From Acidobacteriota bacterium (GTDB lineage: Bacteria; Acidobacteriota; Blastocatellia; RBC074): DNA of 64,000 nucleotides. The translations under genes were made by a program, and so were the position numbers. The stretch covers positions 164,283 to 228,282 of the forward strand of contig JACPYM010000015.1 of assembly GCA_016196035.1 (NCBI GenBank). The letters run 5' to 3'. Of the stretch, positions 18,259-29,440 are shown piece after piece. Position 1 is the stretch's first letter. Each line of letters begins with the position of its first letter. The notes beneath the pieces are model-generated. The model ran no database searches. It saw nothing but the letters and a program-made list of their open reading frames with translations, and was not told the DNA's origin.

Positions 18259-18288
18259 TTGCGCGCGTGCGGCGGTTCTGGCTATAGT
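18259..18288 (+). promoter_or_regulatory. Probable sigma-70 promoter of the SDR/zinc-ribbon pair
   Basis: TTGCGC (18259-18264), 18 bp, then TATAGT (18283-18288), 31 bp before the first in-frame ATG of the SDR gene. Confidence 0.45.
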
Positions 18289-18319
18289 GCGATTCATCCT
18301 TAAAGCAGTCGTCTTACGC

Positions 18320-19111
18320 ATGCAATCGTCAATGGTCATGGCATCTGTCTTTCAGTTGGATAACAACAGCGTAGCGCTCATCACAGGGGCATCCTCCGGC
18401 ATCGGGCGCGCCACCGCCTTGGCGTTGGCCGCGCGTGGCGTGCGCCTGGCGCTGTTGGCGCGTTCGGCTAAGAAGCTGACTGAAGTGGTGGGGCAATGCA
18501 CTCCAACAGACGTACTGCCAATCGCCTGCGATGTGCGTGCTGAAGCCGCCGTTAACGACGCCGTTGCCGCGCCGTTGGCGCGTTGGGGCCGCGTTGACGT
18601 GCTCATCAACAGCGCGGGCCTGAGTCTGAATGGCGCGGTGGATGGTTACACGCTGGAGGATTGGCGCACTGTGCTCGACACCAATCTGACTGGGACGTTT
18701 CTAACCTGTCGCGCCGTGCTGCCCACGATGAAACAACAAGGCGGCGGCCAGATCATCAATATTTCATCCGGCGCAGGCCGCAACGGTATTAAGCAGATGG
18801 CCGCTTATTGCGCGGCCAAATTCGGCGTCATTGGTTTTACTGAAGCGCTCGGTTTGGAGGTCCGCCAACACAACATTCGCGTGTCCGCATTGTTGCCAGG
18901 CTCCGTCGCGACGGACTTTTCCCGCGTAGCGAAACGGGCAGCGGCGGACGACGACGACAACGCCCCACGCGAGATTGGTTATTCAATGACGGCGGGGGAA
19001 GTCGCTTCGGTGATTGTGGCGATGCTCGAACAACCGGCGCAAGCCTGGCTGAGTGAAGTCGTATTGCGCCCGCTCAATCTGGAATTGCGACGCACCGAGG
19101 GGCAAGTATGA
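18320..19111 (+). CDS. Short-chain dehydrogenase/reductase
   Basis: The classical SDR of 263 residues has a cofactor motif TGASSGIG (22-29), LINSAG, active-site serine in INISSGAG, and YCAAK (Tyr163, Lys167). The motif set suggests NADP(H) or NAD(H)-dependent oxidoreduction of an unknown alcohol or ketone. Starts at 18320, 18332 and 18338 are all in frame; I chose the first after the promoter-like sequence. The frame extends back to 18119 but that part looks non-coding. The next gene begins 24 bp downstream, suggesting an operon. Confidence 0.88.
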   Translation: MQSSMVMASVFQLDNNSVALITGASSGIGRATALALAARGVRLALLARSAKKLTEVVGQCTPTDVLPIACDVRAEAAVNDAVAAPLARWGRVDVLINSAGLSLNGAVDGYTLEDWRTVLDTNLTGTFLTCRAVLPTMKQQGGGQIINISSGAGRNGIKQMAAYCAAKFGVIGFTEALGLEVRQHNIRVSALLPGSVATDFSRVAKRAAADDDDNAPREIGYSMTAGEVASVIVAMLEQPAQAWLSEVVLRPLNLELRRTEGQV

Positions 19112-19135
19112 ATCTTGTGAAGAGGATCAACGGTG

Positions 19136-20641
19136 ATGGCAACTGACACCGTTTTGTGCACAGGTTGCGGCATCACGCTGCGACCGTTTATGACACGCTG
19201 TCCGCGTTGTGGCGCGGAACGCGAGGCCGTCTCCGCGCCCAGGTCTGCCGCTCCTGACCAAGTGGATATGTTGCGGTTTCATAGTGAAACGGCCCGCACT
19301 ACCACCGCCTCGCAAGCCGCCGCCGCCGTCCCGGCCTTACAACAGGCGCTGGCTCCCGCCCAAACCACCGTCGTTCCGCTGGATGATTTGCGGCGCCGCG
19401 CCGCGCAACAGGAAGAATTCCAACCCACGCTGCCCAACACCGTAGTGATGTCGCCGCCGGATGAGGTGCGGCGCTTTCCGCTCTTCACCCGCGCGCAGAT
19501 CATTCTGATCCTGGTCGGCCTAGCATTGCTTGGAATAGGTCTGTTGATTGGCTTCCTGCTTTGGTCGCGCGAAAAGGCCGACACTTCGCTGAAGCTGAAC
19601 GAGCCGCCGCTCGTCAGTCAATCCGCCGCCGCGCTCGCCCTGCCCGTCGCCAGCCCGACGCTCGATCCAAGCGCGTCGCCTTCGCCCACGCCACCGCTCT
19701 CAATTGACGATCAGGTGTTGTTTGAAGAAGCGAAGAAGGTTTTGGCCGCTTACAATCCCACCGGCTTTGCGCGCTACAAAATCACGGTGAAAGACGGCGT
19801 CGTCACCCTCGACGGCAGCGCTGAACACCAACCGGAAAAAGAAGGCGCCACCAACGTCTTACGGCTGTTAGCCAAGGCCAAACAAATCGTCAACAACCTG
19901 GCCGTCAAATCAGACTTGTCTCTGCTGCCCTCGCCCATGGCGCAACCTACTGCACAACCCGCGATCACGCCCGCCAGCACCGAAGCCAGTTTGAATCCGC
20001 CGTCCACCAATGCTGCTTTGCCAGCCAATCCCGCTGCCGAAGCGAATTCCCCAGCAGCGGAAGCCGAAACCCAACGCGCCCGCCAGCGGGAAGCTGAACG
20101 CCTACAGCGCGAACAGGAAGCCGCCCGCCAACGCGAAGCCGAGCAGCAACGCCAGCGCGAAGCCGACGCCCAACGCCAACGCGAAGCCGAGGCTCAAAAG
20201 CAGCGCGAAGCCGAAACTCAAAAGCAACGCGAGGCCGAAGAAGCCGCGCGCCGCCAGCAACAGCAAGAAGAAGCGCGCCGCCTGGAAGCAGAGCGGACGC
20301 CAACCCGACCGCGCCGAGCTGAACCGGATGCGCTACGCTCCGGCACCGTCGCCTGGAGCGGCGTCGTGGATGGCGTTGACGAAATCGTCATCGGTGGTGG
20401 CAGCGCCGCCGTGCGCCACCTGAGCGGCGAAGCCGTGCGCGACACCCGCGCCTCTTTCAGCGCAGCCGTTCCCCGCGCGCCTGTTTCTGTAAAGCTGCTT
20501 TCCACCAGCGGACGTGGCACGATCCAAATCGTCCAGCAACCTGCGGCGACAAATGGCTATACAACCATCGTGCGTATTGACGACAGTGCGCAGCGGGGCG
20601 GACAGGCGCATCAGTTTACGTTGCGGTGGTCGGTGCAGTGA
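19136..20641 (+). CDS. Zinc-ribbon, transmembrane, BON-like domain and charged-helix protein
   Basis: The 501-residue protein has an unusual layout. An N-terminal zinc ribbon (Cys8/Cys11 and Cys22/Cys25) precedes one transmembrane helix (about 120-142, AQIILILVGLALLGIGLLIG) and a Pro/Ser linker. A BON-like segment (about 200-250, YKITVKDGVVTLDGSAEHQ) and a long Arg/Glu/Gln/Ala-rich region with QREAEAQKQREAETQKQ repeats (about 310-385, coiled coil or single alpha helix) come next. A C-terminal beta-rich domain starts near 400 (SGTVAWSGVVDGVDEIVIGG). The zinc ribbon should be cytoplasmic and the rest periplasmic. ATG 19136 follows AGAGGA. Function unknown. Confidence 0.8.
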   Translation: MATDTVLCTGCGITLRPFMTRCPRCGAEREAVSAPRSAAPDQVDMLRFHSETARTTTASQAAAAVPALQQALAPAQTTVVPLDDLRRRAAQQEEFQPTLPNTVVMSPPDEVRRFPLFTRAQIILILVGLALLGIGLLIGFLLWSREKADTSLKLNEPPLVSQSAAALALPVASPTLDPSASPSPTPPLSIDDQVLFEEAKKVLAAYNPTGFARYKITVKDGVVTLDGSAEHQPEKEGATNVLRLLAKAKQIVNNLAVKSDLSLLPSPMAQPTAQPAITPASTEASLNPPSTNAALPANPAAEANSPAAEAETQRARQREAERLQREQEAARQREAEQQRQREADAQRQREAEAQKQREAETQKQREAEEAARRQQQQEEARRLEAERTPTRPRRAEPDALRSGTVAWSGVVDGVDEIVIGGGSAAVRHLSGEAVRDTRASFSAAVPRAPVSVKLLSTSGRGTIQIVQQPAATNGYTTIVRIDDSAQRGGQAHQFTLRWSVQ

Positions 20642-20685
20642 GGCTAGTTTGAGCGGACGTTAGGAAGAAGTTGGTCTGGCGCTTT

Positions 20686-20913
20686 TCAAGTCGTGGCCAA
20701 AGGCGGTTCAATTTCTTGTGCACGCCAAGCCGCAAATGCCAAGGCTTCTCGCAGATCGGCTAATTCGAGATATGGGTAAAGCTGCAAAATCTCTTCGTCT
20801 GAATGTCCAGCCGCTAGCAACCCGACTACAGTTCCAACGGTTACGCGCATTCCGCGCAAACAAGGTTTGCCGTCCATAACTTTGGGATCAGATGTGATTC
20901 TGGTTAGCTGCAT
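20686..20913 (-). CDS. DUF433 domain protein (antitoxin-like)
   Basis: The 75-residue protein has the DUF433 signature: RITSDPKVMDGKPCLRGMRV, then VGTVVGLLAAGHSDEEILQLYPYLELADLREALAFAAW, a winged or ribbon-helix DNA-binding-like region. DUF433 proteins usually precede a PIN-like DUF5615 toxin gene. Here nothing follows on the minus strand before the convergent gene ends at 20641, so the toxin is missing. Confidence 0.85.
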   Translation of the reverse strand: MQLTRITSDPKVMDGKPCLRGMRVTVGTVVGLLAAGHSDEEILQLYPYLELADLREALAFAAWRAQEIEPPLATT

Positions 20914-21024
20914 TGTTTGACTCCATCAGTTCCTTAGTTTTCCTGAAAATCAACCAACTCATCCCTTGGTGGTTTAACACGTAATATGCCTGACGTAGCA
21001 GCACAATTTCTTGCGAAAAGTATC

Positions 21025-21987
21025 CTATTGATTTGGCTGTGGGCCGACAAGAATAGTTGCCCTGTGCCCTGGAAGTTCTTTTTCATAACCGCCCGCTGCC
21101 GGATAGCCTATAGTGCCAAGCGCAGACTGAAGCGTTTTCGCACCTACTGGTTGATCGCTCGCATCACGTACTAGGATTGTTAGTCCTGGCGGGAATGATC
21201 CAAAGGGGTTTGCTACAACTCCAATAAGGTTCCAGTCTGTAGCCGCTAGCGCCTTGCCAAGTTGGAATGCGAATGACCGCGCCTCCTCGTTATTTGGGGG
21301 ATAGAGTATTTCGATATTTGCCGCAGGAGCTGACTTCAACAGTGAGATTAACTTGCTCTTCTGGGCTGACGTTAAAGCACGAGGAGTCGGTCTGGTGTTG
21401 ATGGTTACGTTATCACCAGTGTTAAAGACTGCTCCAGGAGAAGGGCTGTTATTGAGATTGATTGATTTCTCAGAGGTGCTTTGGGGAGGATCTTGTAGAT
21501 GTCTGATTCGAGATGGTCTGTCTTTGGGGGAGACTGATTGCGCTTGCGCTATTGGCGTTGATGCAACTGGTACTTGTGGCCCAGGCTGAGCGGCCAGATC
21601 ATTTTCCGTGATTTGTCTGGTCAAGGGTTCCTCGGAGCGTAAGCTTGAGTTTGGTCTTACTCCCAATGTATTTGCCAAAGCAGGCGGCCATCCAAATACA
21701 AAGCTTGTAAAGAGGCAAAATAAGAAAGCCACGTATAAAATAGCCATTGCCCAAGCCAGTAATGCTGTTAGCCATCTTTTCCCGGGCAAATCTTGAACAA
21801 TCTGTGTGAAGAGGAAGTAGACCAACATTAGTACTGGCAGGACACAGATACCGACAAGTGCAATCTTGAGATCTTTTATCAGGCCAGTAATGATGGCAAA
21901 TGCTGCTGCAATTCCAACAAGGCCCCAAGCATATTTAACAGCCGGAGTCTCCTTGGCGGCGTCGCGTAAAACTTGTATTGGGTTCAT
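21025..21987 (-). CDS. Hypothetical membrane protein with three N-terminal transmembrane segments
   Basis: I do not recognise this 320-residue protein. Three hydrophobic helices (about 20-38, 40-60 and 72-95) are followed by a long polar linker (about 110-205) and a compact C-terminal domain (about 205-318: RALTSAQKSKLISLL, NNEEARSFAFQLGKALAATDW, GLTILVRDASDQPVGAKTLQ, ATILVG). The C-terminal part resembles cytosolic modules seen after transmembrane pairs in other bacterial hypotheticals. Base composition is visibly more A/T-rich than in its neighbours, so horizontal acquisition is possible. Confidence 0.65.
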   Translation of the reverse strand: MNPIQVLRDAAKETPAVKYAWGLVGIAAAFAIITGLIKDLKIALVGICVLPVLMLVYFLFTQIVQDLPGKRWLTALLAWAMAILYVAFLFCLFTSFVFGWPPALANTLGVRPNSSLRSEEPLTRQITENDLAAQPGPQVPVASTPIAQAQSVSPKDRPSRIRHLQDPPQSTSEKSINLNNSPSPGAVFNTGDNVTINTRPTPRALTSAQKSKLISLLKSAPAANIEILYPPNNEEARSFAFQLGKALAATDWNLIGVVANPFGSFPPGLTILVRDASDQPVGAKTLQSALGTIGYPAAGGYEKELPGHRATILVGPQPNQ

Positions 21988-22018
21988 AAGTAAAACGTTG
22001 AGAAACCAGAAACGACCT

Positions 22019-22055
22019 AAGCCCGACCAAGTGACTTAAGCACTTGATCGGGCTT
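22019..22055 (-). terminator. Hairpin downstream of nrdJ, possible terminator
   Basis: A 15-bp stem (22019-22033 with 22041-22055, one G-T pair) with a 7-nt loop lies 38 bp after the nrdJ stop. The T-run on the minus strand is weak. Confidence 0.5.
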
Positions 22056-22093
22056 TCGGTATATTGCCGAAATTGTCCTGCGTTACCTGCGTA

Positions 22094-24577
<2,484 letters not shown>

Positions 24578-25405
24578 GTTGTATCCGACCTGCCTTCCTC
24601 CGAAATCCGATCCGAAGTTTATTGCCTCACAGTGACAGCCAGGCAAACCGCCTGCTGTTGACAAGTACCTGACGGGCACGCCCCGCCAAGATTCTTGGGG
24701 ATGCAAGCTTCAAGGGCAACACTCAATCTACTGAGCAGTAGCAGGACCGTGAACCGGCCTGGGGGAGGACTGCTGTGAACGCAAAACGATCAAGCATTCG
24801 CGTTGAAACCGAATAAAGAACTACTGACGTTGTGTTTGATTGTGCGTGGAGTGATCGCTCAAAAATGACAAATACCGGAAAACGTCTCAGATGCTCTCAC
24901 TCAGTGTTGCGCATTTCTTCTGCGGGTAGTCTCGCCATACACCACACCACCAATCCAGGGCGCTAGTGGGACCAAAACTGAGAAAGCATCAAGCCGTGAA
25001 GTATTTCCTTTAGCTGTTACTGCTTAATTACTTCGATTTCCAGCGTTTGAGCGATTCGGAATATAGGCCACTAGATGCGGGACTGTCAAACGAATTTTGC
25101 AACAAGATATAGTGGTTTTACTTAAGTGTTAGATCGTAAAGGCAAAATAGTTTTAAGGCCAATTTGAGCTGCTGCTTTCGTGTGCAGCAAGAGAAAAATG
25201 GCGCATTGCAGCGTGAGCTTGAGCGCTGGTTGGCCTGTCAGATTTAGCGGACACGTGGCAGTGTAGAAACCGGTTTGCGCGCTCAGCAAAGGATGCGGTA
25301 AGCTGCTTGCGCAAGTTACCAAGCTGTTCCAGTTGCACTTCCAATAACAACCTTGATTACGGAGGCTGTGCGCCGTGCAGGCAGCGTAGCGTCTGAGGAC
25401 AAACT
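24578..25405. other. Intergenic region of about 830 bp between nrdJ and the TMEM14 gene
   Basis: No convincing gene is present. On the nrdJ side a compact hairpin (24635-24657, 9 bp with one bulge, loop GGTTT on the minus strand) lies about 60 nt before the nrdJ start, and a second stem (CCCCAAG with CTTGGCGGGG) lies further upstream. These may be regulatory. I looked for the cobalamin-riboswitch B12 box and core and did not find them. Confidence 0.4.
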
Positions 25406-25729
25406 ATGAGTACACCGTGGGTAGTGTTGATTTATGGCATTCTGGTGGCGGCTGGTGGCGTGATGGGCTACGCCAAGGCGGGCAGCACCGCTTCGCTGGT
25501 GGCTGGCGCCGTATCTGGACTTTTGTTGGCTGGCGGTGCGGCGCTGATGCTAAAGGGGAATTACCAAAATGGCTGGTGGCTTTCGTTGGTGGTGACATTG
25601 TTGTTGTTGGGCCGCTTTGGGAAGGCCGCACTGACCAGCGGGCTCAAATTTATGCCCGGTGGGATGGTCATCATTGTTAGCCTCATTGTGTTGGCGGCAT
25701 TGTTTATGAATCGCACAGCAAGTCGCTGA
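25406..25729 (+). CDS. TMEM14/UPF0136 family small membrane protein
   Basis: The 107-residue protein has four hydrophobic helices separated by short polar turns. Its composition and the motifs YGILVAAGGVMGYAKAGSTASL, GGAALMLKGN and LTSGLKFMPGGMV match the TMEM14 family. Bacterial members have no settled function. Monocistronic; the superoxide dismutase gene begins 93 bp downstream with its own leader. Confidence 0.82.
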   Translation: MSTPWVVLIYGILVAAGGVMGYAKAGSTASLVAGAVSGLLLAGGAALMLKGNYQNGWWLSLVVTLLLLGRFGKAALTSGLKFMPGGMVIIVSLIVLAALFMNRTASR

Positions 25730-25822
25730 AACTGTCTTGAATGAATAGCACTTCTGGGCAGGCCTGCTTGGGCTTGCCGCTCGTATACTTTTTTGAATTA
25801 ACTTTTAGGAGGGAACTAACCA

Positions 25823-26452
25823 ATGGCTACTGTTTATAAAGCGCAAAGCTTCAACTTGAGCAACCTGAATGGCATCTCTGATGGGACGCTAGCGATGCAC
25901 TTCAAATTATATGAAGGCTATGTGACCAACACGAACATTCTGAACGAGAAGATTGCCACCATGGCCAAAGGTGAGATCACCGCGAACGAAATGCCGGTTT
26001 ATTCGGAACTGACGCGCCGTTTGGGATTTGAATATAACGGCATGGTTTTGCACGAGTGGTACTTCGGCAATTTGAAAAACGATGGTAGTGGCGACCCGGC
26101 GGCGGATTCGGCTTTTGCCAAAGCGGCGGCGGCCAGCTTCGGCAGCTATGAGCAGTGGAAAAAGAACTTCGTTACTGTGGGGAAAATGCGCGGGGTGGGT
26201 TGGGCAGCGACCTACCTTGATCCGGTCAGTGGCGGCTTGTCGAACCACTGGATCAACCTGCACGAGTCGGGCAATGTGGCGGGTTTTGTGCCGGTACTGA
26301 TTATGGACGTTTGGGAGCACGCTTTTATTCGCGATTACGCTCCGGCAGATCGTCCGAAATATATTGAGGCGTTCTTCTCGAACATCAACTGGGATGCCTG
26401 CGATGAACGCCTGACCAAAGGCGCCGCGAGTCGCCCGGCAGTGATTGGCTAG
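25823..26452 (+). CDS. Iron/manganese superoxide dismutase
   Basis: It converts superoxide to hydrogen peroxide and oxygen. The 209-residue protein holds all four metal ligands: His26 (AMHFKLYEGYV), His77 (NGMVLHEWYFGNL), Asp162 and His166 (MDVWEHAF). The N-terminus lacks the usual PYxxxALEPxI segment and the first helix reads FNLSNLNGISDGTLAMHFKLY, so it is a divergent branch. Whether iron or manganese is used cannot be read from the sequence. AGGAGG (25808-25813) lies 9 nt before the start. A strong terminator follows. Confidence 0.92.
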   Translation: MATVYKAQSFNLSNLNGISDGTLAMHFKLYEGYVTNTNILNEKIATMAKGEITANEMPVYSELTRRLGFEYNGMVLHEWYFGNLKNDGSGDPAADSAFAKAAAASFGSYEQWKKNFVTVGKMRGVGWAATYLDPVSGGLSNHWINLHESGNVAGFVPVLIMDVWEHAFIRDYAPADRPKYIEAFFSNINWDACDERLTKGAASRPAVIG

Positions 26453-26486
26453 TCGCAATTGGCAAGCGCCGGTGGTTATCGAACTG

Positions 26487-26530
26487 AAAAACGAAAGCCC
26501 GCCTTTGATGAAAAGGCGGGCTTTCGTTTT
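26487..26530. terminator. Bidirectional Rho-independent terminator between sod and the DegP-like gene
   Basis: The perfect stem of about 18 bp (26488-26505 with 26512-26529) is flanked by AAAA and TTTT and has a 6-nt loop. It lies between convergent genes and would end both transcripts. Confidence 0.9.
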
Positions 26531-26559
26531 GTTTAAGATTGTTAGCTAGCAGTTGACGG

Positions 26560-28188
26560 CTATTCTTGCGGTTGCACAAGCACGACGCGCGCACCACCCG
26601 TGTCACGGACGCGGATGAACGCCTGCTTCTTGCCGCCGAGTTTCGCTAAGGCAGCGTTGAACTCATTGACATTGCTAACAGGTTGGCGGGCGACCTCAAT
26701 GATGACCATGCCAGGGCGCAAGCCAGCCGCAGCGGCATCGCTGCCAGGGTCAACATCGGTGATCACCACCCCGGTCGTGCCTTCGGGCAAGCGGTATGGG
26801 CGCGCTTTTTCTGGTGTCAGATTGTCTACGCTGACACCGGCGAGCGGGCCGCTGGCTTTGGCTGACGCGGCGATAGGCGTTTCTTCTTTTTCCTTCGCCA
26901 CCGGTTCAACTTCGGCAAGTTTGATGGTCAAATCGCGCTCGGAACCGTCACGCCAAATTTTTACTTTGACGGGCGTGCCCGGCGACGTTTGCGAAACCAT
27001 GTTACGCAACTCGCTGCTATCCACGATGCGCTTGCCATTGATCTCGGTAATGATGTCATACGGTTTGACGCCAGCCTGATCGGCGGGTTGACCTTTTTCG
27101 ACATCCGAAACGAACGCGCCAGAGGTGCCGTTATAACCGAGTTCTTTGGCATACTCATTCGATACTGCGCTGACCACAACGCCCAGCTTGCCACGCCGGA
27201 CTTTGCCACCCTTGACGAGTTGATCCATCACATTGCGCGCCATCTTGGCCGGGATGGCAAAACCGATGCCGATGCTGCCACCGCTGCCGCCCGCCAAAAT
27301 TTGCGAGGGGATGCCGATCAATTCACCGCGCAAATTCACGAGCGCCCCGCCCGAATTGCCACGATTGATGGCAGCATCGGTTTGGATGAAATCTTCGTAG
27401 GGCTGACTGCGAATGTCACCGGTGCGTGTGGTGCTGCGGCCTTTGGCGCTGATGATGCCCATCGTGACGGTCTGGCCGACACCTAGGGGATTGCCAATCG
27501 CCAAGACTAAATCGCCAACTTGTACAGCTTCGGAATCGCCGAATGTTACAGTCGGGTAGCCGCTGCCTTCGATCTTGATGACAGCCAAGTCACTGGGCGG
27601 ATCGGTGCCGATGACTTTGGCGACGACTTTGCGCCGGTCAGGCAATTCGACCTCGACTTTTTCCGCCCCTTCCACGACGTGATTATTCGTGATGATGTAC
27701 CCATCACCAGTCACGAGCACGCCAGAGCCGACTCCGTTGGGCACCAAACGCGGCGCGCGCTCCTGGCCTTCGCCTTGTGGCTGACGAGGTTGCGGGACCA
27801 CGCGGCGGCGCGGTGTGCTTTCATCATCCTGATCCGGCAAGCCAAAGAAATCGCGGAATGGATCAATAAAACCAAACCCCTGACGGCGTTGATCCTGTCG
27901 CGCGGAAACTTCGATGGTCACGACGGCGGGCGTGACGGCTTTGGCGATCTGCGCAAAACCGCCATTCAAAACGATGTTCTGATCTAAAGCCGGACTTGGT
28001 GCGGCGACGGCTGATTTCGGTTCTTCAGCCCGCGCACTTGAAAAGGGCATCCAGCCCTTGGCGGTAACCACGGCGCCCAGCAACGTGCCCAGCATGAGCA
28101 CCCCGGCGGCGACGCCACTGAGCAACTTCCAGCTTGGACGGCGCGGTTGCTCGCGCGCAATGATGATGTTGTCGAATTCATTATTCAT
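26560..28188 (-). CDS. DegP/HtrA-family serine protease with two PDZ domains
   Basis: This envelope quality-control protease of 542 residues has one N-terminal transmembrane or signal segment (about 24-44) and a trypsin-like domain. The catalytic triad is His170 (TNNHV), Asp200 (SDLAVI) and Ser279 (RGNSGG). An insertion rich in Arg/Gln/Pro lies at about 120-150. Two PDZ domains follow (about 330-420 and 455-540; GAFVSDVEKGQPADQAGVKP and GVVITDVDPGSDAAAAGLRP). A GTG at 28197 is possible, but ATG 28188 has GGGAG at the right distance. Confidence 0.93.
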   Translation of the reverse strand: MNNEFDNIIIAREQPRRPSWKLLSGVAAGVLMLGTLLGAVVTAKGWMPFSSARAEEPKSAVAAPSPALDQNIVLNGGFAQIAKAVTPAVVTIEVSARQDQRRQGFGFIDPFRDFFGLPDQDDESTPRRRVVPQPRQPQGEGQERAPRLVPNGVGSGVLVTGDGYIITNNHVVEGAEKVEVELPDRRKVVAKVIGTDPPSDLAVIKIEGSGYPTVTFGDSEAVQVGDLVLAIGNPLGVGQTVTMGIISAKGRSTTRTGDIRSQPYEDFIQTDAAINRGNSGGALVNLRGELIGIPSQILAGGSGGSIGIGFAIPAKMARNVMDQLVKGGKVRRGKLGVVVSAVSNEYAKELGYNGTSGAFVSDVEKGQPADQAGVKPYDIITEINGKRIVDSSELRNMVSQTSPGTPVKVKIWRDGSERDLTIKLAEVEPVAKEKEETPIAASAKASGPLAGVSVDNLTPEKARPYRLPEGTTGVVITDVDPGSDAAAAGLRPGMVIIEVARQPVSNVNEFNAALAKLGGKKQAFIRVRDTGGARVVLVQPQE

Positions 28189-28339
28189 AGACTTCACACT
28201 CCCTCAAAAACTTCTTGATTTCCTCTGCAATTCCAACTGTCTTCCAATATATCCAAATAGGGTCTGCAAGCAGGACGCTTGAACGATTCCACCGCGACTG
28301 TACGAATCATTGGCGTCGCTGGTTCAGCGAACGTTGCAC

Positions 28340-28368
28340 ATCTTAACAACGGCACTGTGCCTTTTCAA
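28340..28368 (-). promoter_or_regulatory. Possible promoter of the DegP-like gene
   Basis: On the minus strand TTGAAA (28368-28363), 17 bp, then TAAGAT (28345-28340), leaving a leader of about 150 nt before the start at 28188. Confidence 0.4.
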
Positions 28369-28676
28369 GAATCACTACAGTCGCTCTTAACATCTTTAAC
28401 AAACGTGAGAAACCGGCAATGCCGACGTCTGTTTCAGACGCTACAAAGAGCCGCGCAAGGGCCGTTGCAAGGCTTAGGAACGGCGCTCCAAAGCTGTCTT
28501 GCACAAGCCGCAACGTTTGGTGTAGAACTTGAAAGCATAAGTCGTCAGGCAGCAGTAAGCCCGCGCAAACCAGTCCCGCAACAACCAGACGAGCGCAAGT
28601 CCAGCAGCAGACCAGTAGCAGAGAGGAAACATCCAAGTTGAAGCAGCTCGGCAAGCCCTTGCAAGATAGCAATAGT
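28369..28676. other. Upstream region of tdk without a recognisable gene
   Basis: Open frames on both strands overlap here (one plus, 28279-28641; one minus, 28343-28789, which runs antisense into tdk). Neither resembles a known protein. The region probably holds divergent promoters for the protease and tdk. Confidence 0.45.
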
Positions 28677-29246
28677 ATGGCAGGTTCAGTCGAAGTTATC
28701 GTTGGCTCCATGTTCAGCGGCAAAAGCGAAGAGCTGATTCGCCGTCTGCGCCGCGCCCAAATCGCCCGGCAGAAAGTCCAGATTTTCAAACCCGTGATTG
28801 ATGCGCGTTATTCCGAGACGCACATCGTCTCGCACTCGGCCATGAAGATCGAATCGGAAGCCGTGGCCGCCGCACACGAAATCGTGGCCCTGGTCGAGGC
28901 TGACACCGAAGTCGTGGGCATTGATGAAGGCCAGTTTTTCGATCAGGAATTAGTCGCCGTGGCCAATCAACTGGCGGGGCAGGGCAAACGCGTCGTGATC
29001 GCGGGGCTGGATATGGATTATCTGGGCCGTCCGTTTGAGCCGATGCCTCTATTGATGGCGATTGCCGAGGACGTTACCAAGACCCGCGCCGTGTGCATTC
29101 AATGCGGCAGTCCGGCCACCTACACGCAACGTCTGATCGCCAGCCGTGAACGTGTGGTCGTCGGCGCTGCGGATGCTTATGAAGCGCGTTGCCGGGCCTG
29201 TTTCGATCCGCGGCTGGGCGAGGCCAAAGAAAACGCTACTGATTGA
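28677..29246 (+). CDS. tdk: Thymidine kinase
   Basis: It phosphorylates thymidine to dTMP with ATP in pyrimidine salvage. The 189-residue type II enzyme has P-loop GSMFSGKS (10-17), DEGQFF (83-88) with the catalytic Glu84, and a structural zinc site formed by Cys140/Cys143 and Cys172/Cys175. The lasso segment [10 protein letters not shown] recognises the base. ATG 28677 was chosen because the typical MxGxxEVIxGSMFSGK start begins there. Confidence 0.95.
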   Translation: MAGSVEVIVGSMFSGKSEELIRRLRRAQIARQKVQIFKPVIDARYSETHIVSHSAMKIESEAVAAAHEIVALVEADTEVVGIDEGQFFDQELVAVANQLAGQGKRVVIAGLDMDYLGRPFEPMPLLMAIAEDVTKTRAVCIQCGSPATYTQRLIASRERVVVGAADAYEARCRACFDPRLGEAKENATD

Positions 29247-29283
29247 AACCGCGCAAGGCGGTTAATGACGGTGGAATAAAATG

Positions 29284-29380
29284 GGCCACCGGTTGAGATT
29301 GAATGCCTGACATTGGATGCCATCGCATCAATTTCGTCATGAGTTCGCCACGGGCGAGGCATTCGGTTCAATCGGTGGCC
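29284..29380. repeat. Imperfect inverted repeat in the tdk-glpX gap
   Basis: Arms of about 24 bp (29284-29308 and 29357-29380, starting GGCCACCGGTTGA and ending GGTGGCC) pair at most positions and enclose about 48 bp. It lies about 60 bp before glpX and could be a leader structure or the tdk terminator; there is no T-run. Confidence 0.5.
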
Positions 29381-29440
29381 TGCTTTCTTAGGCTCGCACG
29401 TACCAGCAAACGACCGTCATTTTCCCAGGGAGTCCATGCT

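Noticed and set aside
25122..25350. Small minus-strand frames before the TMEM14 gene
   Set aside because: Two overlapping frames with no ribosome-binding site and no family resemblance.
24578..25405. Cobalamin riboswitch upstream of nrdJ
   Set aside because: The B12-box and core motifs could not be found on the minus strand by eye; only a small hairpin is present.
28279..28789. Two overlapping frames on opposite strands upstream of tdk
   Set aside because: Mutually overlapping, low-complexity, no recognisable domain; more likely a promoter region.
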